Shown: positions 8,707-17,779, numbered from the stretch's first letter. The stretch: 42,335 nt of DNA from an uncultured Muribaculaceae bacterium (GCA_947174275.1 CAMWIJ010000019.1:1-42335), one strand, 5' to 3'. Program-made: numbers and translations. Notes: generated from the sequence alone by a model not told the origin.

Positions 8707-9621
8707 ATGATCCATTACGAACGAATAAAAAAAAGTCATACCCTATATGATTGGGTCGCGCAGATATCTGATATAAGAAGTCGGCTGTGTAAGGTCAAAT
8801 CAACAGACAATATTCAGTTCGTTCTCTCTGAAGATATTGATATTCAATATCTTCAGCCGGTTCATATTGTTACATTGGCATGCTTGTTGGCATATTCGAT
8901 TTCAATAGCTCATCGGGTTACATTGATGGCCGGAAATGACGTTGAAGTTTTTTTACGTGAGGATTTACATCTGGAACAGTATTTTTCAGACACACCACAT
9001 ATCGGAGCAACAAAACCTTCAATTTTCAATCTTTGGAAAGTTGACAACGAGCAAACTTTCGGCTATAGCCATTCGTTATCAGCGTATTTAAAAAGATCAT
9101 TCTTTAAGGGAAAGGATCTTTCCGCATTCACTAATGCTTTGAATGAACTTTATGCAAATGTCGCAGATCATGCCGATGCTAAAGGAATAGCATATTCATA
9201 CATACATTTTGATGAAAAGATAGGAAAGATTAATATAGCATTTTGTGATTTCGGAATCGGAATTCCTTCTTGTCTGAAGCGGGCTGACATCACTCCGGCT
9301 CCGGGGTGCAACTATGTGCAATGGGCAACAAGACTTGGAGTATCGGCAAAATCCAGTCAGCACAACGCCGGTAAAGGTTTGGATGATGTCATATCTTCAT
9401 TGCCCGGCAAATATGACCGATTGAAAATTTTAAGTGAAAATGAATTATTTATTGTAGGAGAGAAGATTGGATCAAATGGCGAATGTTCAAGAATAGAAAA
9501 AACATTATATCAGCCTTTTTGTTTTAAAGGTACTCTAATACACTTTGAATACGATATTTCCGAATTGGAGAACGAAGAGATTATTGGAGAAAGCGATTTG
9601 TTTAATGATTTTGATTGGTAG
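8707..9621 (+). CDS. GHKL-type ATP-binding protein with N-terminal STAS-like region
   Basis: About 304 residues from ATG 8707. The C-terminal half has the three boxes of the Bergerat (HATPase_c) fold: an N box NALNELYANVADHA (about 143-156), a G1 box DFGIGIP (181-187) and a G2 box NAGKGL (220-225). There is no phospho-acceptor (DHp) helix, so this is not a standard histidine kinase. The first 100 residues contain a strand/helix pattern (IQFVLSEDIDIQYLQP, then a helix and HRVTLMAG) that resembles a STAS domain; this is inference. It is followed after 5 bp by a DUF4325 STAS-like gene, which suggests partner switching as between SpoIIAB and SpoIIAA. Codons are A+T-rich: one 60-base line (9061-9120) is 35% G+C against 63% for a line in gldE. 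The target is unknown. Confidence 0.75.
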   Translation: MIHYERIKKSHTLYDWVAQISDIRSRLCKVKSTDNIQFVLSEDIDIQYLQPVHIVTLACLLAYSISIAHRVTLMAGNDVEVFLREDLHLEQYFSDTPHIGATKPSIFNLWKVDNEQTFGYSHSLSAYLKRSFFKGKDLSAFTNALNELYANVADHADAKGIAYSYIHFDEKIGKINIAFCDFGIGIPSCLKRADITPAPGCNYVQWATRLGVSAKSSQHNAGKGLDDVISSLPGKYDRLKILSENELFIVGEKIGSNGECSRIEKTLYQPFCFKGTLIHFEYDISELENEEIIGESDLFNDFDW

Positions 9622-9626
9622 TAATT

Positions 9627-9917
9627 ATGAATGATTATATTTATATAAAAGATTTATTGATCAATGGTTCTTTTCCTGAAGGAGGTGCTAAACTATATGA
9701 TTTGGCAAAGCCAATCATGGAGACAGGAGGGACTATAAAACTGAATTTTGATGGTGTAGATGCTTTGCCGTCGTTATTTATGAATGTATCATTTGGCAAA
9801 CTTATTCCGGAATTCGGCATAAGAAACGTTGTACAATCACTTAAATTTTACGACATATCCAAAGTGCAGCTGGAACATATACGGCGATATTTCAAAAGAT
9901 TTAATGAAGCAAACTGA
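9627..9917 (+). CDS. STAS-like domain protein (DUF4325)
   Basis: 96 residues from ATG 9627, 5 bp after the ATPase gene. The frame could extend to TTG 9615, but that would overlap the ATPase stop. The core reads GGTIKLNFDGVDALPSLFMNVSFGKL, matching the DUF4325 pattern of a beta strand ending in an Asp/Phe-rich turn, then a Pro-Ser before a helix. S residues in LPSLF and NVSF are candidates for a phospho-switch site by analogy with anti-anti-sigma factors. The C-terminus is a basic amphipathic helix (HIRRYFKRF). It is probably the partner of the upstream ATPase. The base composition is as A+T-rich as its neighbour, and the pair is closed by a strong terminator. Confidence 0.72.
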   Translation: MNDYIYIKDLLINGSFPEGGAKLYDLAKPIMETGGTIKLNFDGVDALPSLFMNVSFGKLIPEFGIRNVVQSLKFYDISKVQLEHIRRYFKRFNEAN

Positions 9918-9928
9918 TGTGCTTTATA

Positions 9929-9963
9929 AAAAACGGTTTTTTGGAAAACAAAAAACCGTTTTT
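9929..9963 (+). terminator. Strong intrinsic terminator of the ATPase/STAS-like pair
   Basis: A perfect 15-bp stem (9929-9943 with 9949-9963) around a 5-nt loop GAAAA. The stem ends in T5 and is preceded by A5, so it could terminate transcription on both strands. It lies 12 nt after the DUF4325 stop. Confidence 0.9.
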
Positions 9964-10017
9964 ATTTGCTCGCCCGACAAGGGCATAAAAAACATTATCT
10001 GAGCCACTAACCCGATA

Positions 10018-10048
10018 TTGTATTATACTGTAATAATTGTTAACTTTG
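10018..10048 (+). promoter_or_regulatory. Promoter of the phosphodiesterase-glycosidase fusion gene
   Basis: TTG at 10018-10020, a 20-bp spacer and TAACTTTG at 10041-10048. The element overlaps an in-frame TTG at 10037 that could extend the reading frame, so the true start must be downstream (ATG 10094). Confidence 0.7.
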
Positions 10049-10093
10049 CGCAAGGGAATACCTACAGACCTTAACATAATTATCACAGATTTC

Positions 10094-11998
10094 ATGAAAA
10101 AACTTCTTAGTCTGCTGATGCCGGCGCTTGTTGCCGTCAGCATCAATGCCCGCGACAGGGTCGACTCTATCAGACAGCGCCTTTTTGACCGCGACACAAC
10201 CACTGTAATTACCGTAGCCCACCGGGGCGACTGGCGTAACTTCCCCGAAAATTCGCTCGAAGGCATAAACAGTGCCATAGCCATGGGTGTGGATATTATA
10301 GAAATCGACCTTCAGCGCACCGCCGACGGTCATCTGATACTTATGCACGACCCGTCGCTCAACCGTACAACGACCGGTTCGGGCGAGGTCGCCGACAACA
10401 CTCTCGGGCATATTAAGTCGCTCAGGCTGCGCAACGGCTGCGCCATTCACACTGCATGCCGTGTGCCGACTCTCGAGGAGGTGCTGACTGCCGCAAAAGG
10501 CAAAGTGATGTTCAATCTTGACAAGGCTGACAGATATTTCGACGAAGTGTACGAACTGCTCGAACGCACCGGCACAACCCGGCAGATTGTCATGAAGGGA
10601 TATTTGCCGGCGGCCGAGGTCAAAAGCCGTTATGGGAAATATCTTGATGATGTCATCTATATGCCGATTGTAAATCTCGATTGGTCAGACGCCGAGGCTC
10701 GTATCGAGGAAGCTGTAAGAGAGCTTGACCCTGTGGCTTTCGAACTGATGTATTCATCCGACTCCAATCCGATGCCGCGGAAAGCGGCCGACATGTTGCG
10801 CGGTAAAAGTCTTATCTGGTACAATACGTTGTGGGACAGTATGGTCGGCGGTCATGACGATGATGCGTCGCTGGCCGATGATGCCGACGGCTACGGATAT
10901 CTCATCGACAGCATCGGGTGTCGCATTATACAGACCGACCGGCCGCAAAGGCTGATATCGTATCTTGCCGCCAGAGGCATGCACGACAGTGCATCCGGCA
11001 CAAGATGGAGCGAGGCGAAAGCCGCCGAGTGGAGTGCGCGTCAGCCATGGCTCGCCGGATGTAACTATATACCCTCCGACGCCATCAACCAGATAGAGAT
11101 GTGGAGCGCCGACACCTGGTCGCCCGAACTTATCGACAAGGAGCTCGGATGGGCCGAGGAGCTCGGATTCAACACCCTGAGGGTGTTCCTGAGCAGTGTG
11201 GTGTGGGAAAACGACCGCGACGGATTTGTCAAGCGCATCGATGAATTCCTCAATATATGCGCCGCGCATTCCATACGTCCGCATCTGGTGTTTTTCGATG
11301 ACTGCTGGAATGCAGAGTCGCACTATGGCCGTCAGCCGGAGCCTCGCCCCGGAGTGCATAATTCGGGATGGGTGCGTGACCCCTCAATGAGCCGAAGGGA
11401 AAATCCCGACACTCTCTTTCCCAAACTCGAAGCCTACGTCACCGACATAGTGGGCACGTTTGCCGGAGATGACCGTATCCTGTTCTGGGATCTTTATAAC
11501 GAACCCGGAGGAAACGACCAGTACGGCGCGTCGCTGCCACTGGTGGAGAAAGCGTTTGAATGGGCTCGCTCATGCAATCCGTCGCAGCCTCTGACAGTGG
11601 GGATATGGTGTGTCGGCGACAAACGCTTTGACAGTCTCAATTCTTTCTGTCTCAACAACTCCGATATAATCAGCTATCATAATTATTCCGGCGCCGACAG
11701 CCACCGTGTTATGGCACAATCGCTCAAGATGCTCAACCGGCCGGTGGTGTGCACCGAATACATGGCCCGTACGTCGGGAAGCACATTCGAGACTATAATG
11801 CCCATACTCAAGGAGCACAACATCGGAGCAATCAACTGGGGGTTTGTAAAGGGAAAGACCAACACTATCTACTCATGGGCCGAGACCATACCGTCGGGCA
11901 AGGAACCCAAAGTTTGGTTTCACGACATTTTCCGCCCTGACGGAACTCCCTACAGCAAGAAAGAAATCGGTTTCATAAAGTCTCTGACGGGAAAATAA
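10094..11998 (+). CDS. Secreted fusion: glycerophosphodiester phosphodiesterase domain plus GH5/clan-A-like domain
   Basis: 634 residues from ATG 10094, starting with a Sec signal peptide (MKKLLSLLMPALVAVSINA). Residues about 38-295 form a GDPD barrel. It has H43-R44 in AHRGDWRNFPEN, an E-I-D metal pair (E70/D72) in DIIEIDLQ, and H85-D86 in MHDPSLNRTT. From about residue 303 a second barrel begins (RWSEAKAAEWSARQPWLAGCN). It carries LYNEPGG near 469, with the putative acid/base Glu, and VVCTEYMAR near 554, with the putative nucleophile Glu, as in GH5-like clan A glycosidases. Both halves look catalytically complete. A single protein that cleaves a phosphodiester and a sugar linkage could strip glycerophospho-decorated glycans; that substrate is my inference. 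It is flanked by its own promoter and by gldE, with no SusC/D genes nearby. Confidence 0.82.
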   Translation: MKKLLSLLMPALVAVSINARDRVDSIRQRLFDRDTTTVITVAHRGDWRNFPENSLEGINSAIAMGVDIIEIDLQRTADGHLILMHDPSLNRTTTGSGEVADNTLGHIKSLRLRNGCAIHTACRVPTLEEVLTAAKGKVMFNLDKADRYFDEVYELLERTGTTRQIVMKGYLPAAEVKSRYGKYLDDVIYMPIVNLDWSDAEARIEEAVRELDPVAFELMYSSDSNPMPRKAADMLRGKSLIWYNTLWDSMVGGHDDDASLADDADGYGYLIDSIGCRIIQTDRPQRLISYLAARGMHDSASGTRWSEAKAAEWSARQPWLAGCNYIPSDAINQIEMWSADTWSPELIDKELGWAEELGFNTLRVFLSSVVWENDRDGFVKRIDEFLNICAAHSIRPHLVFFDDCWNAESHYGRQPEPRPGVHNSGWVRDPSMSRRENPDTLFPKLEAYVTDIVGTFAGDDRILFWDLYNEPGGNDQYGASLPLVEKAFEWARSCNPSQPLTVGIWCVGDKRFDSLNSFCLNNSDIISYHNYSGADSHRVMAQSLKMLNRPVVCTEYMARTSGSTFETIMPILKEHNIGAINWGFVKGKTNTIYSWAETIPSGKEPKVWFHDIFRPDGTPYSKKEIGFIKSLTGK

Positions 11999-12028
11999 CT
12001 CGTCGCGCGCCGAATGGAACCATAACCG

Positions 12029-12059
12029 CTTGCGCATTGCACTATTTTTTGTATCTTTG
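12029..12059 (+). promoter_or_regulatory. Promoter of the gldE operon
   Basis: CTTG at 12029-12032, a 19-bp spacer and TATCTTTG at 12052-12059, with a predicted start near 12066. Confidence 0.7.
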
Positions 12060-12102
12060 CGGAAACCAACGGCTCACGGCACTCTGCACTATCACCTGAC
12101 GG

Positions 12103-13470
12103 GTGCCGGAAGCCTTTATTTCTAACCAATATCGATATATTTTGGACGTAGACCCTTTACCTGCTACTGAAATCACAAGCGGCATTCTGGCAGAAATCAC
12201 AAGTTTCGGCGCGGCGCAGGCAGTAGCGCTCGCATTCGGCATACTTTGCCTGTTTGTGTCAGGCTTTGTATCAGGCAGTGAAATAGCTTTTTTTTCGCTC
12301 GACCCCGACGACGAGCGACTTGACGACGACCGCACCGGCGATCGCATACGCAATGTCATCGAACAGCCCGAACGGCTTCTCGCTACAATACTCATAGCCA
12401 ACAATCTTGTCAATGTCACGATCGTGGTGTTGTGCAACTTTGCCCTCGGCCCGGTGTTTTCCGGCATGCCGGCAGTGTTGAGTTTCGTGCTTCAGACAGT
12501 CATCCTGACCTTCCTCATTCTCCTTTTTGGCGAGATTTTCCCGAAACTGCTTGCCAAGCAGAATCCTTTGGCATGGGCAAAAAGGTCAATCGGCGGCGTG
12601 ACATTCCTCATGCGGCTCTTCCACTCATTGTCATCGATACTTGTCAAAAGCTCCGGCATCGTCAACCGTGTCGTGACAAAGAAGCATGACAATATATCGA
12701 CCGACGAGCTTGAAAAAGCCCTCGAGATCACCGACATGAAAAACGGTGCCGACCGTGAGATGCTCAAAGAGATACTGCGCTTCGGCGACACCACTGCATC
12801 GGAAGTCATGACTCCGCGCGTCGACATCACCGACCTCGACATCGCCTGGAACTTCGACAAAGTGATGGAGGTGGTGCTCCAGTCGGGCTATGCGCGTCTG
12901 CCGGTGTGCGAGACCACGCAGGACAATATACGCGGTGTGCTCTACGCCCGCGACCTTCTGCCATATATCGGCAAAGAGAACAAGGATTTCAGGTGGCAGA
13001 ACCTCGTGCGCAAGCCTTACTTCGTGCCTGAGTCGCGCACTATCGACGACCTGCTTGAGGATTTCCGCAAGATGAAGATACATCTTGCCATCGTGATTGA
13101 CGAATTTGGCGGAACGCAAGGCATCGTGACTCTCGAGGATGTGCTTGAAGAAATCGTAGGCGATATCAACGACGAATATGACGAGGAGGAAAAGACCTAC
13201 AAGCGTCTGCCCGACGACACATATATATTTGAAGGACGCACCCTGCTCAATGACTTTTTCCGTGTGACGGGACTCGACGAAGAAGATTATGCCGACATCA
13301 CTGAAGACTGTGAGACCCTGGCAGGCATGCTCCTTGCCATCAAAGGCGATTTCCCCAAGGAAAAGGAGCCGCTTGTCTACGGCCGGTGCCGCTTCCTTAT
13401 CCTTGACATCGAGCATCACCGCATCACCAATGTGCGTGTGAAAGTGATGAACGAGGTGCAGACCGCCTGA
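12103..13470 (+). CDS. gldE: Gliding-motility-type CNNM/CBS membrane protein GldE
   Basis: 455 residues. Its N-terminal half has about four hydrophobic segments (DUF21/CNNM) with the SGSEIAFFS motif typical of the family. A pair of CBS domains follows (about 205-330, including VMTPRVDI and IVIDEFGGTQGIVTLEDVLEEI), then a CorC/HlyC C-terminal domain. In flavobacteria GldE works with GldD; here gldD is 24 bp downstream. In Bacteroidales, where gliding is usually absent, the pair is kept for an unclear envelope function, and ion transport is possible from the CNNM relationship. The start is uncertain: there is no ATG in the first part of the frame. GTG 12103 is given, and TTG 12142 (giving MDVDPLPATEI) is an alternative. 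Confidence 0.88.
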   Translation: MPEAFISNQYRYILDVDPLPATEITSGILAEITSFGAAQAVALAFGILCLFVSGFVSGSEIAFFSLDPDDERLDDDRTGDRIRNVIEQPERLLATILIANNLVNVTIVVLCNFALGPVFSGMPAVLSFVLQTVILTFLILLFGEIFPKLLAKQNPLAWAKRSIGGVTFLMRLFHSLSSILVKSSGIVNRVVTKKHDNISTDELEKALEITDMKNGADREMLKEILRFGDTTASEVMTPRVDITDLDIAWNFDKVMEVVLQSGYARLPVCETTQDNIRGVLYARDLLPYIGKENKDFRWQNLVRKPYFVPESRTIDDLLEDFRKMKIHLAIVIDEFGGTQGIVTLEDVLEEIVGDINDEYDEEEKTYKRLPDDTYIFEGRTLLNDFFRVTGLDEEDYADITEDCETLAGMLLAIKGDFPKEKEPLVYGRCRFLILDIEHHRITNVRVKVMNEVQTA

Positions 13471-13494
13471 TAAAAAAATAAACGGCTGATTTCC

Positions 13495-14091
13495 ATGCTC
13501 CGCGCGAAACGACTTCTCTTCATCATGGCACTTGCCGGCCTGCTCTCAGGTTGCACAGGCACATCCGCTCCCGACACCGTCGCGGTGCCGCGGCGCCACG
13601 CCTATCCGCGCATCGAGCTGCCTGACTCGGCATTCACCGAAGTCAGTGCCGGCGCAGGAAATCTGACTGTCGGCATCAACAAAGCAGCCACAATAGCGTT
13701 GCGCGGTTCAGGCAAAGGAAACTCCGGATTTATCGATGTGGCCTATCCGGGGTTCAACTCCTCGGTATATTTCACCGCTACACCTGTCACCCCCGCAACA
13801 GCCGGCGAAGTGATTGACAACCGCGTCGAGCGCATGGGACTCAATCTCGGAGGCGCCGAGGCCGAGCTGCTTGAATTTGACACTCCTGACGGATTTGAGT
13901 GCAAAGTGCTTGTAAGCCGTGGCGAGATATCCACTCCGGTGCAGTTCATCGCCACTGACGGCGCTTCTCTTGTGGTAAGCGGAGCCGCATTTGTCAGAGA
14001 TGCTTCCCCCTCTGCCGCCGACTCGATAGCGCCGGTTGTGGGCATGCTCCGCCGCGACATTATCCATGCACTCTCAACCATGCACCGATGA
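13495..14091 (+). CDS. gldD: Gliding-motility-associated lipoprotein GldD
   Basis: 198 residues with a type II signal peptide ending LLSGC (lipidated Cys at 20). The body shows the GldD pattern: YPRIELPD, then AYPGFNSSVYFT, an ENRV-like IDNRVERMGLN stretch, and a C-terminal YHALST-like helix. GldD is essential for gliding in Flavobacterium and is conserved in non-gliding Bacteroidales next to GldE. The TGA overlaps the ATG of the next gene by 4 bp, so gldE, gldD and the transferase form one operon. Confidence 0.85.
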   Translation: MLRAKRLLFIMALAGLLSGCTGTSAPDTVAVPRRHAYPRIELPDSAFTEVSAGAGNLTVGINKAATIALRGSGKGNSGFIDVAYPGFNSSVYFTATPVTPATAGEVIDNRVERMGLNLGGAEAELLEFDTPDGFECKVLVSRGEISTPVQFIATDGASLVVSGAAFVRDASPSAADSIAPVVGMLRRDIIHALSTMHR

Positions 14092-14729
14092 GTATCCGCA
14101 CATTTGATATTGACGGCATTTGTATCCTTATCGGAGACTACTGCGACATTGATCGCGCGACCATTTCCGACAGCCAGTTCGCCGATATCAACAGCCTTTC
14201 TGCTGACAAACAGCGACGCGAGCGGGAGCTGACCTATACACTCGTCAACCGCGCGGCCGGCATTTATACCCGCCGCTTCGGTTGGCTTGCCGGAGCAACA
14301 CTGGGACATCATGCCAACGGTGCGCCTTTTCTTAATATCGACCGAAAAATCAATATCTCAATATCGCATTGCCGCAGCGGAGCATGCATAGCGTTGAGTG
14401 ATGTCAGTCAAAATTTCGGCATTGACATCGAGGACAGCAGCGACAAGCTGGCGCGCGTCAAAAGCAAATTCATCAGCGAATGCGAGGAAAAGATTATAGA
14501 TTCCGACATGCTGCTGTGGGTATGGACCATCAAAGAGGCGGTCTACAAAGCCGCCGGCACACCGGGGCTCTCCCTGCGCGACGGCATCACAATCGAGCCC
14601 GTAATGCAGCCGCGGCAGGAAACTGCCGCTGCGTTTTCTCTCATGGCAAATGCCTTGGCTGCAGGAAACATCTACCGTTGCTTGTCGCTGTCCGAACCGA
14701 ACCGTTGCACCACCATTTCCGTTATGTAG
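14088..14729 (+). CDS. 4'-phosphopantetheinyl transferase superfamily protein
   Basis: 213 residues. Transfers the phosphopantetheine arm of CoA to a Ser of a carrier protein. The two family signatures are visible: GIDIED, with the Mg-binding Asp/Glu, near residue 122, and WTIKEAVYKAAG near 146, with the Glu and Lys of the W-x3-KEA-x3-K motif. An upstream SISHC stretch matches the usual CoA-binding strand. It has no polyketide or peptide-synthetase genes nearby, so it may serve the fatty-acid or aryl-polyene carrier protein. The start codon is set by the ATGA overlap with gldD. Confidence 0.85.
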   Translation: MSIRTFDIDGICILIGDYCDIDRATISDSQFADINSLSADKQRRERELTYTLVNRAAGIYTRRFGWLAGATLGHHANGAPFLNIDRKINISISHCRSGACIALSDVSQNFGIDIEDSSDKLARVKSKFISECEEKIIDSDMLLWVWTIKEAVYKAAGTPGLSLRDGITIEPVMQPRQETAAAFSLMANALAAGNIYRCLSLSEPNRCTTISVM

Positions 14730-14847
14730 ACAGCTGCCAATCGGCCGGAATGCGATAAAATGATACGCATTTACTAAATTTACCTAAAATATGGATATTT
14801 GTCACAATTTTATTTAAAATAACGACATTTATAAAGAAAAAATGTTG

Positions 14848-14855
14848 TATTTTTG
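14848..14855 (+). promoter_or_regulatory. Likely -10-type element for the small lipoprotein gene
   Basis: TATTTTTG at 14848-14855 fits TAnnTTTG and lies 38 nt before the ATG at 14894. I see no clear TTG 20 bp upstream. The surrounding 150 bp are A+T-rich and otherwise empty. Confidence 0.45.
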
Positions 14856-14893
14856 CAAAATACTATATAATCCAAACGAAAACAATCATCTGA

Positions 14894-15247
14894 ATGCGCA
14901 ATTTTTCACTATCGCTTATACTGGTAATGTTTGTCACACTGTTTACGACATCGTGTGACGATGATGAGGACTATTGCAGTCCGATTGAGGGAAACTGGGA
15001 GATTGTCGACCCGCCGAATGTCGATTACAACGAGTATAGTTTCTTCCACGACGGTACAGGTGCCTACTATATTGAGGATTACTACGGAAATTCCACATAT
15101 TATTTCACCTGGCAGATCTACGGCGACAGCCTGTATGTATATTTCAATACAGGCGAAACATGGATTTTCAGATGGTACATAAGCAACGGATACCTCTATC
15201 TCTACCGTAACGGTGCGGCGGTTCCGCTTATATATGCGCCATTCTGA
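14894..15247 (+). CDS. Small tyrosine-rich lipoprotein, lipocalin-like
   Basis: 117 residues. The signal peptide ends TLFTTSC with the lipidated Cys at 21, immediately followed by DDDED, an acidic stretch resembling the lipoprotein export signal reported for surface lipoproteins in Bacteroidota. The mature part begins IEGNWEIVDPP and has alternating Tyr-rich strands (WQIYGDSLYVYF, GYLYLYRNG), which suggests a small beta-barrel of the DUF/lipocalin-like type. Function is unknown. It is monocistronic as far as I can see; a short hairpin GCGGCA/TGCCGC lies at 15293-15308, between it and maeB. Confidence 0.75.
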   Translation: MRNFSLSLILVMFVTLFTTSCDDDEDYCSPIEGNWEIVDPPNVDYNEYSFFHDGTGAYYIEDYYGNSTYYFTWQIYGDSLYVYFNTGETWIFRWYISNGYLYLYRNGAAVPLIYAPF

Positions 15248-15341
15248 CCCGAGATGAAATATTGTCCGTAGAAACTTATTAAAAATACAGACGCGGCAAG
15301 CCTGCCGCCAAACATAAATTAACAAACAAGGTAAAAAGATT

Positions 15342-17645
15342 ATGTCAAACAATTTGAAAGAAGCGGCTTTGGATTATCACCGCTATCCGCGTCCCGGCAA
15401 AACTGAAGTAGTGCCCACAAAGCCCTACTCATCGCAACACGACCTCGCTCTGGCCTATTCGCCCGGCGTGGCGTTCCCGTGTCTGGAAATCGAGCAGCAT
15501 CCCCAGGATGCCTACGAATACACCAACAAAGGAAATCTCGTGGCCGTGATATCCAACGGCACCGCAGTGCTTGGTCTGGGTGATATCGGTGCCCTTGCCG
15601 GAAAACCCGTGATGGAAGGCAAAGCGCTCCTCTTCAAGATATTCGCGGGCATCGACTGCTTTGACATCGAAGTCAACGAAAAAGACCCCGAAAAATTCAT
15701 ACAGGTGGTAAAGGCTATCGCCCCCACATTCGGCGGCATAAACCTCGAGGACATCAAAGCGCCCGAATGCTTTGAGATAGAGCGCCGTCTCAAAGAGGAA
15801 TGCAATATCCCCGTCATGCACGACGACCAGCACGGCACCGCAATCATCTCGGCTGCCGGATTGCTCAACGCCCTCGAACTTCAAGGCAAGAAAATCGGAG
15901 ACATTCGTCTCGTGGTGAACGGTGCGGGAGCGGCTGCCGTGAGCTGTACACGTCTTTACGTGGCGCTCGGCGTCAACCCCGCCAACATTGTGATGTGCGA
16001 CTCCAAGGGTGTGATCAACAAGAACCGTCCCAACCTCTCGCCGCAGAAAGCCGAGTTCGCCACCGACCGCGACATCGAGACTCTCGCCGAGGCTATGGTC
16101 GGTGCCGACGTGTTCCTCGGTCTGTCGGTAAAAGATGTCGTCACCACAGAGATGGTGCAGTCTATGGCCGAAAAGCCTATCGTGTTTGCCCTTGCAAATC
16201 CCGATCCCGAGATTTCATACGACAAGGCTATCGCATCGCGTCCCGACCTGATATTTGCCACCGGACGTTCCGACTATCCCAACCAGATAAACAATGTGTT
16301 AGGCTTCCCCTACATATTCCGCGGCGCCCTCGACTCGGGTGCCACACAGATCAACGAAGCGATGAAGCTGTCGGCCGTAAGAGCCATCGCAGAGCTTGCC
16401 AAACAGCCCGTTCCCTCGGTTGTAAACGCCGCCTACGGCATGACCAACCTCAAATTCGGTGCCGACTACATCCTGCCCAAGCCTCTTGACCCTCGTCTGC
16501 TCACCACCGTCGCACCCGCTGTGGCCCGTGGCGCTATGGAATCGGGCGTGGCACGCCGTCCTATCACCAACTGGGAGGAATACGACGTCAAGCTGCGTTC
16601 GCTCATGGGTGTCGACAACCAGCTCTCACGACGCTTCACCGAAGCAGCCAAGGCCAATCCGAAGCGCGTCATCTTCTCGGAAGGAAACACCGACTCGATG
16701 CTGCGCGCCGCCGCCACCGCTCTGCGCATAGGCGTCTGCACCCCGATACTGCTCGGCAACGAGGAAATGATTGAAAAACGAGCCAAACGCCTCGGCATAA
16801 GCCTCGACGGAATAGAGATTGTCAATCCGCGTCACGACCGCGAAGCCGACCGCCGTCACGAATTCGCGCTCAAGCTCGCCCAGAAACGCCAGCGCCAGGG
16901 TGTTACCTATCCCGAAGCTCTGGAAAATATGTTTGACCGCAACTACTTCGGTATGATGATGGTCGAGGAACGTCTGGCCGACGCTATCATCTGCGGCACA
17001 TACTCCTCAAATCCCCTCCCCGGCGAAATCGCCAAAGAGGTTATCGGCATACGTCCCAGCTACAAGCACTTCGCGTCGCTCCATATCGTCGACACTCAAA
17101 AGGGCATTCTCTTCATCGCCGACACCGCCATCAACCAGGCTACCGACGAAGATACCCTCTTCGACATTGCGCGTCTGGCCCGCAACTCAGTGGAATTCTT
17201 CTCCCACGACCCCAATATCGCAATGATATCGTTCAGCAATTTCGGCTCAAGCACTATGCCCGAGTCAGTCAAGGTGCACAACGTGGTCGACCGCATGCAG
17301 TCAATGTATCCCGAGCTCCCCATCGACGGCGAGATGACTCTCAACTACGCCCTCAATCAGGAGCTGCGCGATTCCACATTCCCCTTCTCACGCCTCAAAG
17401 GCAAGAAGGTCAACACCCTCGTGTTCCCCAACCTCTCTGCGGCATCGGCAGCTTACCGCATGCTTCTTGAGATGGGCGTGGGCGAGGCCATAGGCCCGAT
17501 CCAGATGGGATTGAACAAACCTGTTCACTTCATCAACGTCGACACCCCCGTGCGCGACATCGTCAACCTCGTGACAATGGCCGTGCTCGACGCCGCCGTG
17601 CAGCAGAAACTTGAAGCTGCCACCGCCGTCAAAATCGACAAATAA
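15342..17645 (+). CDS. maeB: NADP-dependent malic enzyme with C-terminal phosphotransacetylase-like domain
   Basis: 767 residues. Oxidatively decarboxylates malate to pyruvate. Residues 1 to about 425 hold the malic enzyme domains, with [11 protein letters not shown], the metal-binding stretch [24 protein letters not shown] and the NADP-binding VVNGAGAAA. From about 430 to the end is a phosphate acetyltransferase-like domain ([26 protein letters not shown]), which in MaeB proteins is thought to be regulatory, responding to acetyl-CoA. The ATG at 15342 follows GGTAAAAAGATT, and the upstream 90 bp hold no clear TAnnTTTG element. It is followed by a long inverted repeat at 17705-17766. Confidence 0.95.
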   Translation: MSNNLKEAALDYHRYPRPGKTEVVPTKPYSSQHDLALAYSPGVAFPCLEIEQHPQDAYEYTNKGNLVAVISNGTAVLGLGDIGALAGKPVMEGKALLFKIFAGIDCFDIEVNEKDPEKFIQVVKAIAPTFGGINLEDIKAPECFEIERRLKEECNIPVMHDDQHGTAIISAAGLLNALELQGKKIGDIRLVVNGAGAAAVSCTRLYVALGVNPANIVMCDSKGVINKNRPNLSPQKAEFATDRDIETLAEAMVGADVFLGLSVKDVVTTEMVQSMAEKPIVFALANPDPEISYDKAIASRPDLIFATGRSDYPNQINNVLGFPYIFRGALDSGATQINEAMKLSAVRAIAELAKQPVPSVVNAAYGMTNLKFGADYILPKPLDPRLLTTVAPAVARGAMESGVARRPITNWEEYDVKLRSLMGVDNQLSRRFTEAAKANPKRVIFSEGNTDSMLRAAATALRIGVCTPILLGNEEMIEKRAKRLGISLDGIEIVNPRHDREADRRHEFALKLAQKRQRQGVTYPEALENMFDRNYFGMMMVEERLADAIICGTYSSNPLPGEIAKEVIGIRPSYKHFASLHIVDTQKGILFIADTAINQATDEDTLFDIARLARNSVEFFSHDPNIAMISFSNFGSSTMPESVKVHNVVDRMQSMYPELPIDGEMTLNYALNQELRDSTFPFSRLKGKKVNTLVFPNLSAASAAYRMLLEMGVGEAIGPIQMGLNKPVHFINVDTPVRDIVNLVTMAVLDAAVQQKLEAATAVKIDK

Positions 17646-17704
17646 GCCCTTTTTTAACAAAAGGACAAAAGCCCTGACATCAGAACAGGAGCAACATATT
17701 ACAA

Positions 17705-17766
17705 CTAAAAGAACAAATGAACAAAATGGTAACAATTATGACCATTTTGTTCATTTGTTCTTTTAG
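17705..17766. terminator. Perfect 26-bp inverted repeat, probable bidirectional terminator
   Basis: Arms 17705-17730 and 17741-17766 are exact reverse complements over 26 bp and enclose a 10-nt loop (AACAATTATG). The left arm starts CTAAAAG and the right arm ends CTTTTAG. The stem is A+T-rich (GAACAAATGAAC core) and lies 59 bp after maeB. A terminator is the simplest reading, but the length and perfection also suit a small palindromic insertion. Confidence 0.65.
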
Positions 17767-17779
17767 AGAATGTTTGGAT

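Noticed and set aside
14749-14771. AATGCG/CGCATT hairpin as a terminator of the gldE operon
   Set aside because: Only 6 bp with an 11-nt loop and no T run; too weak to call.
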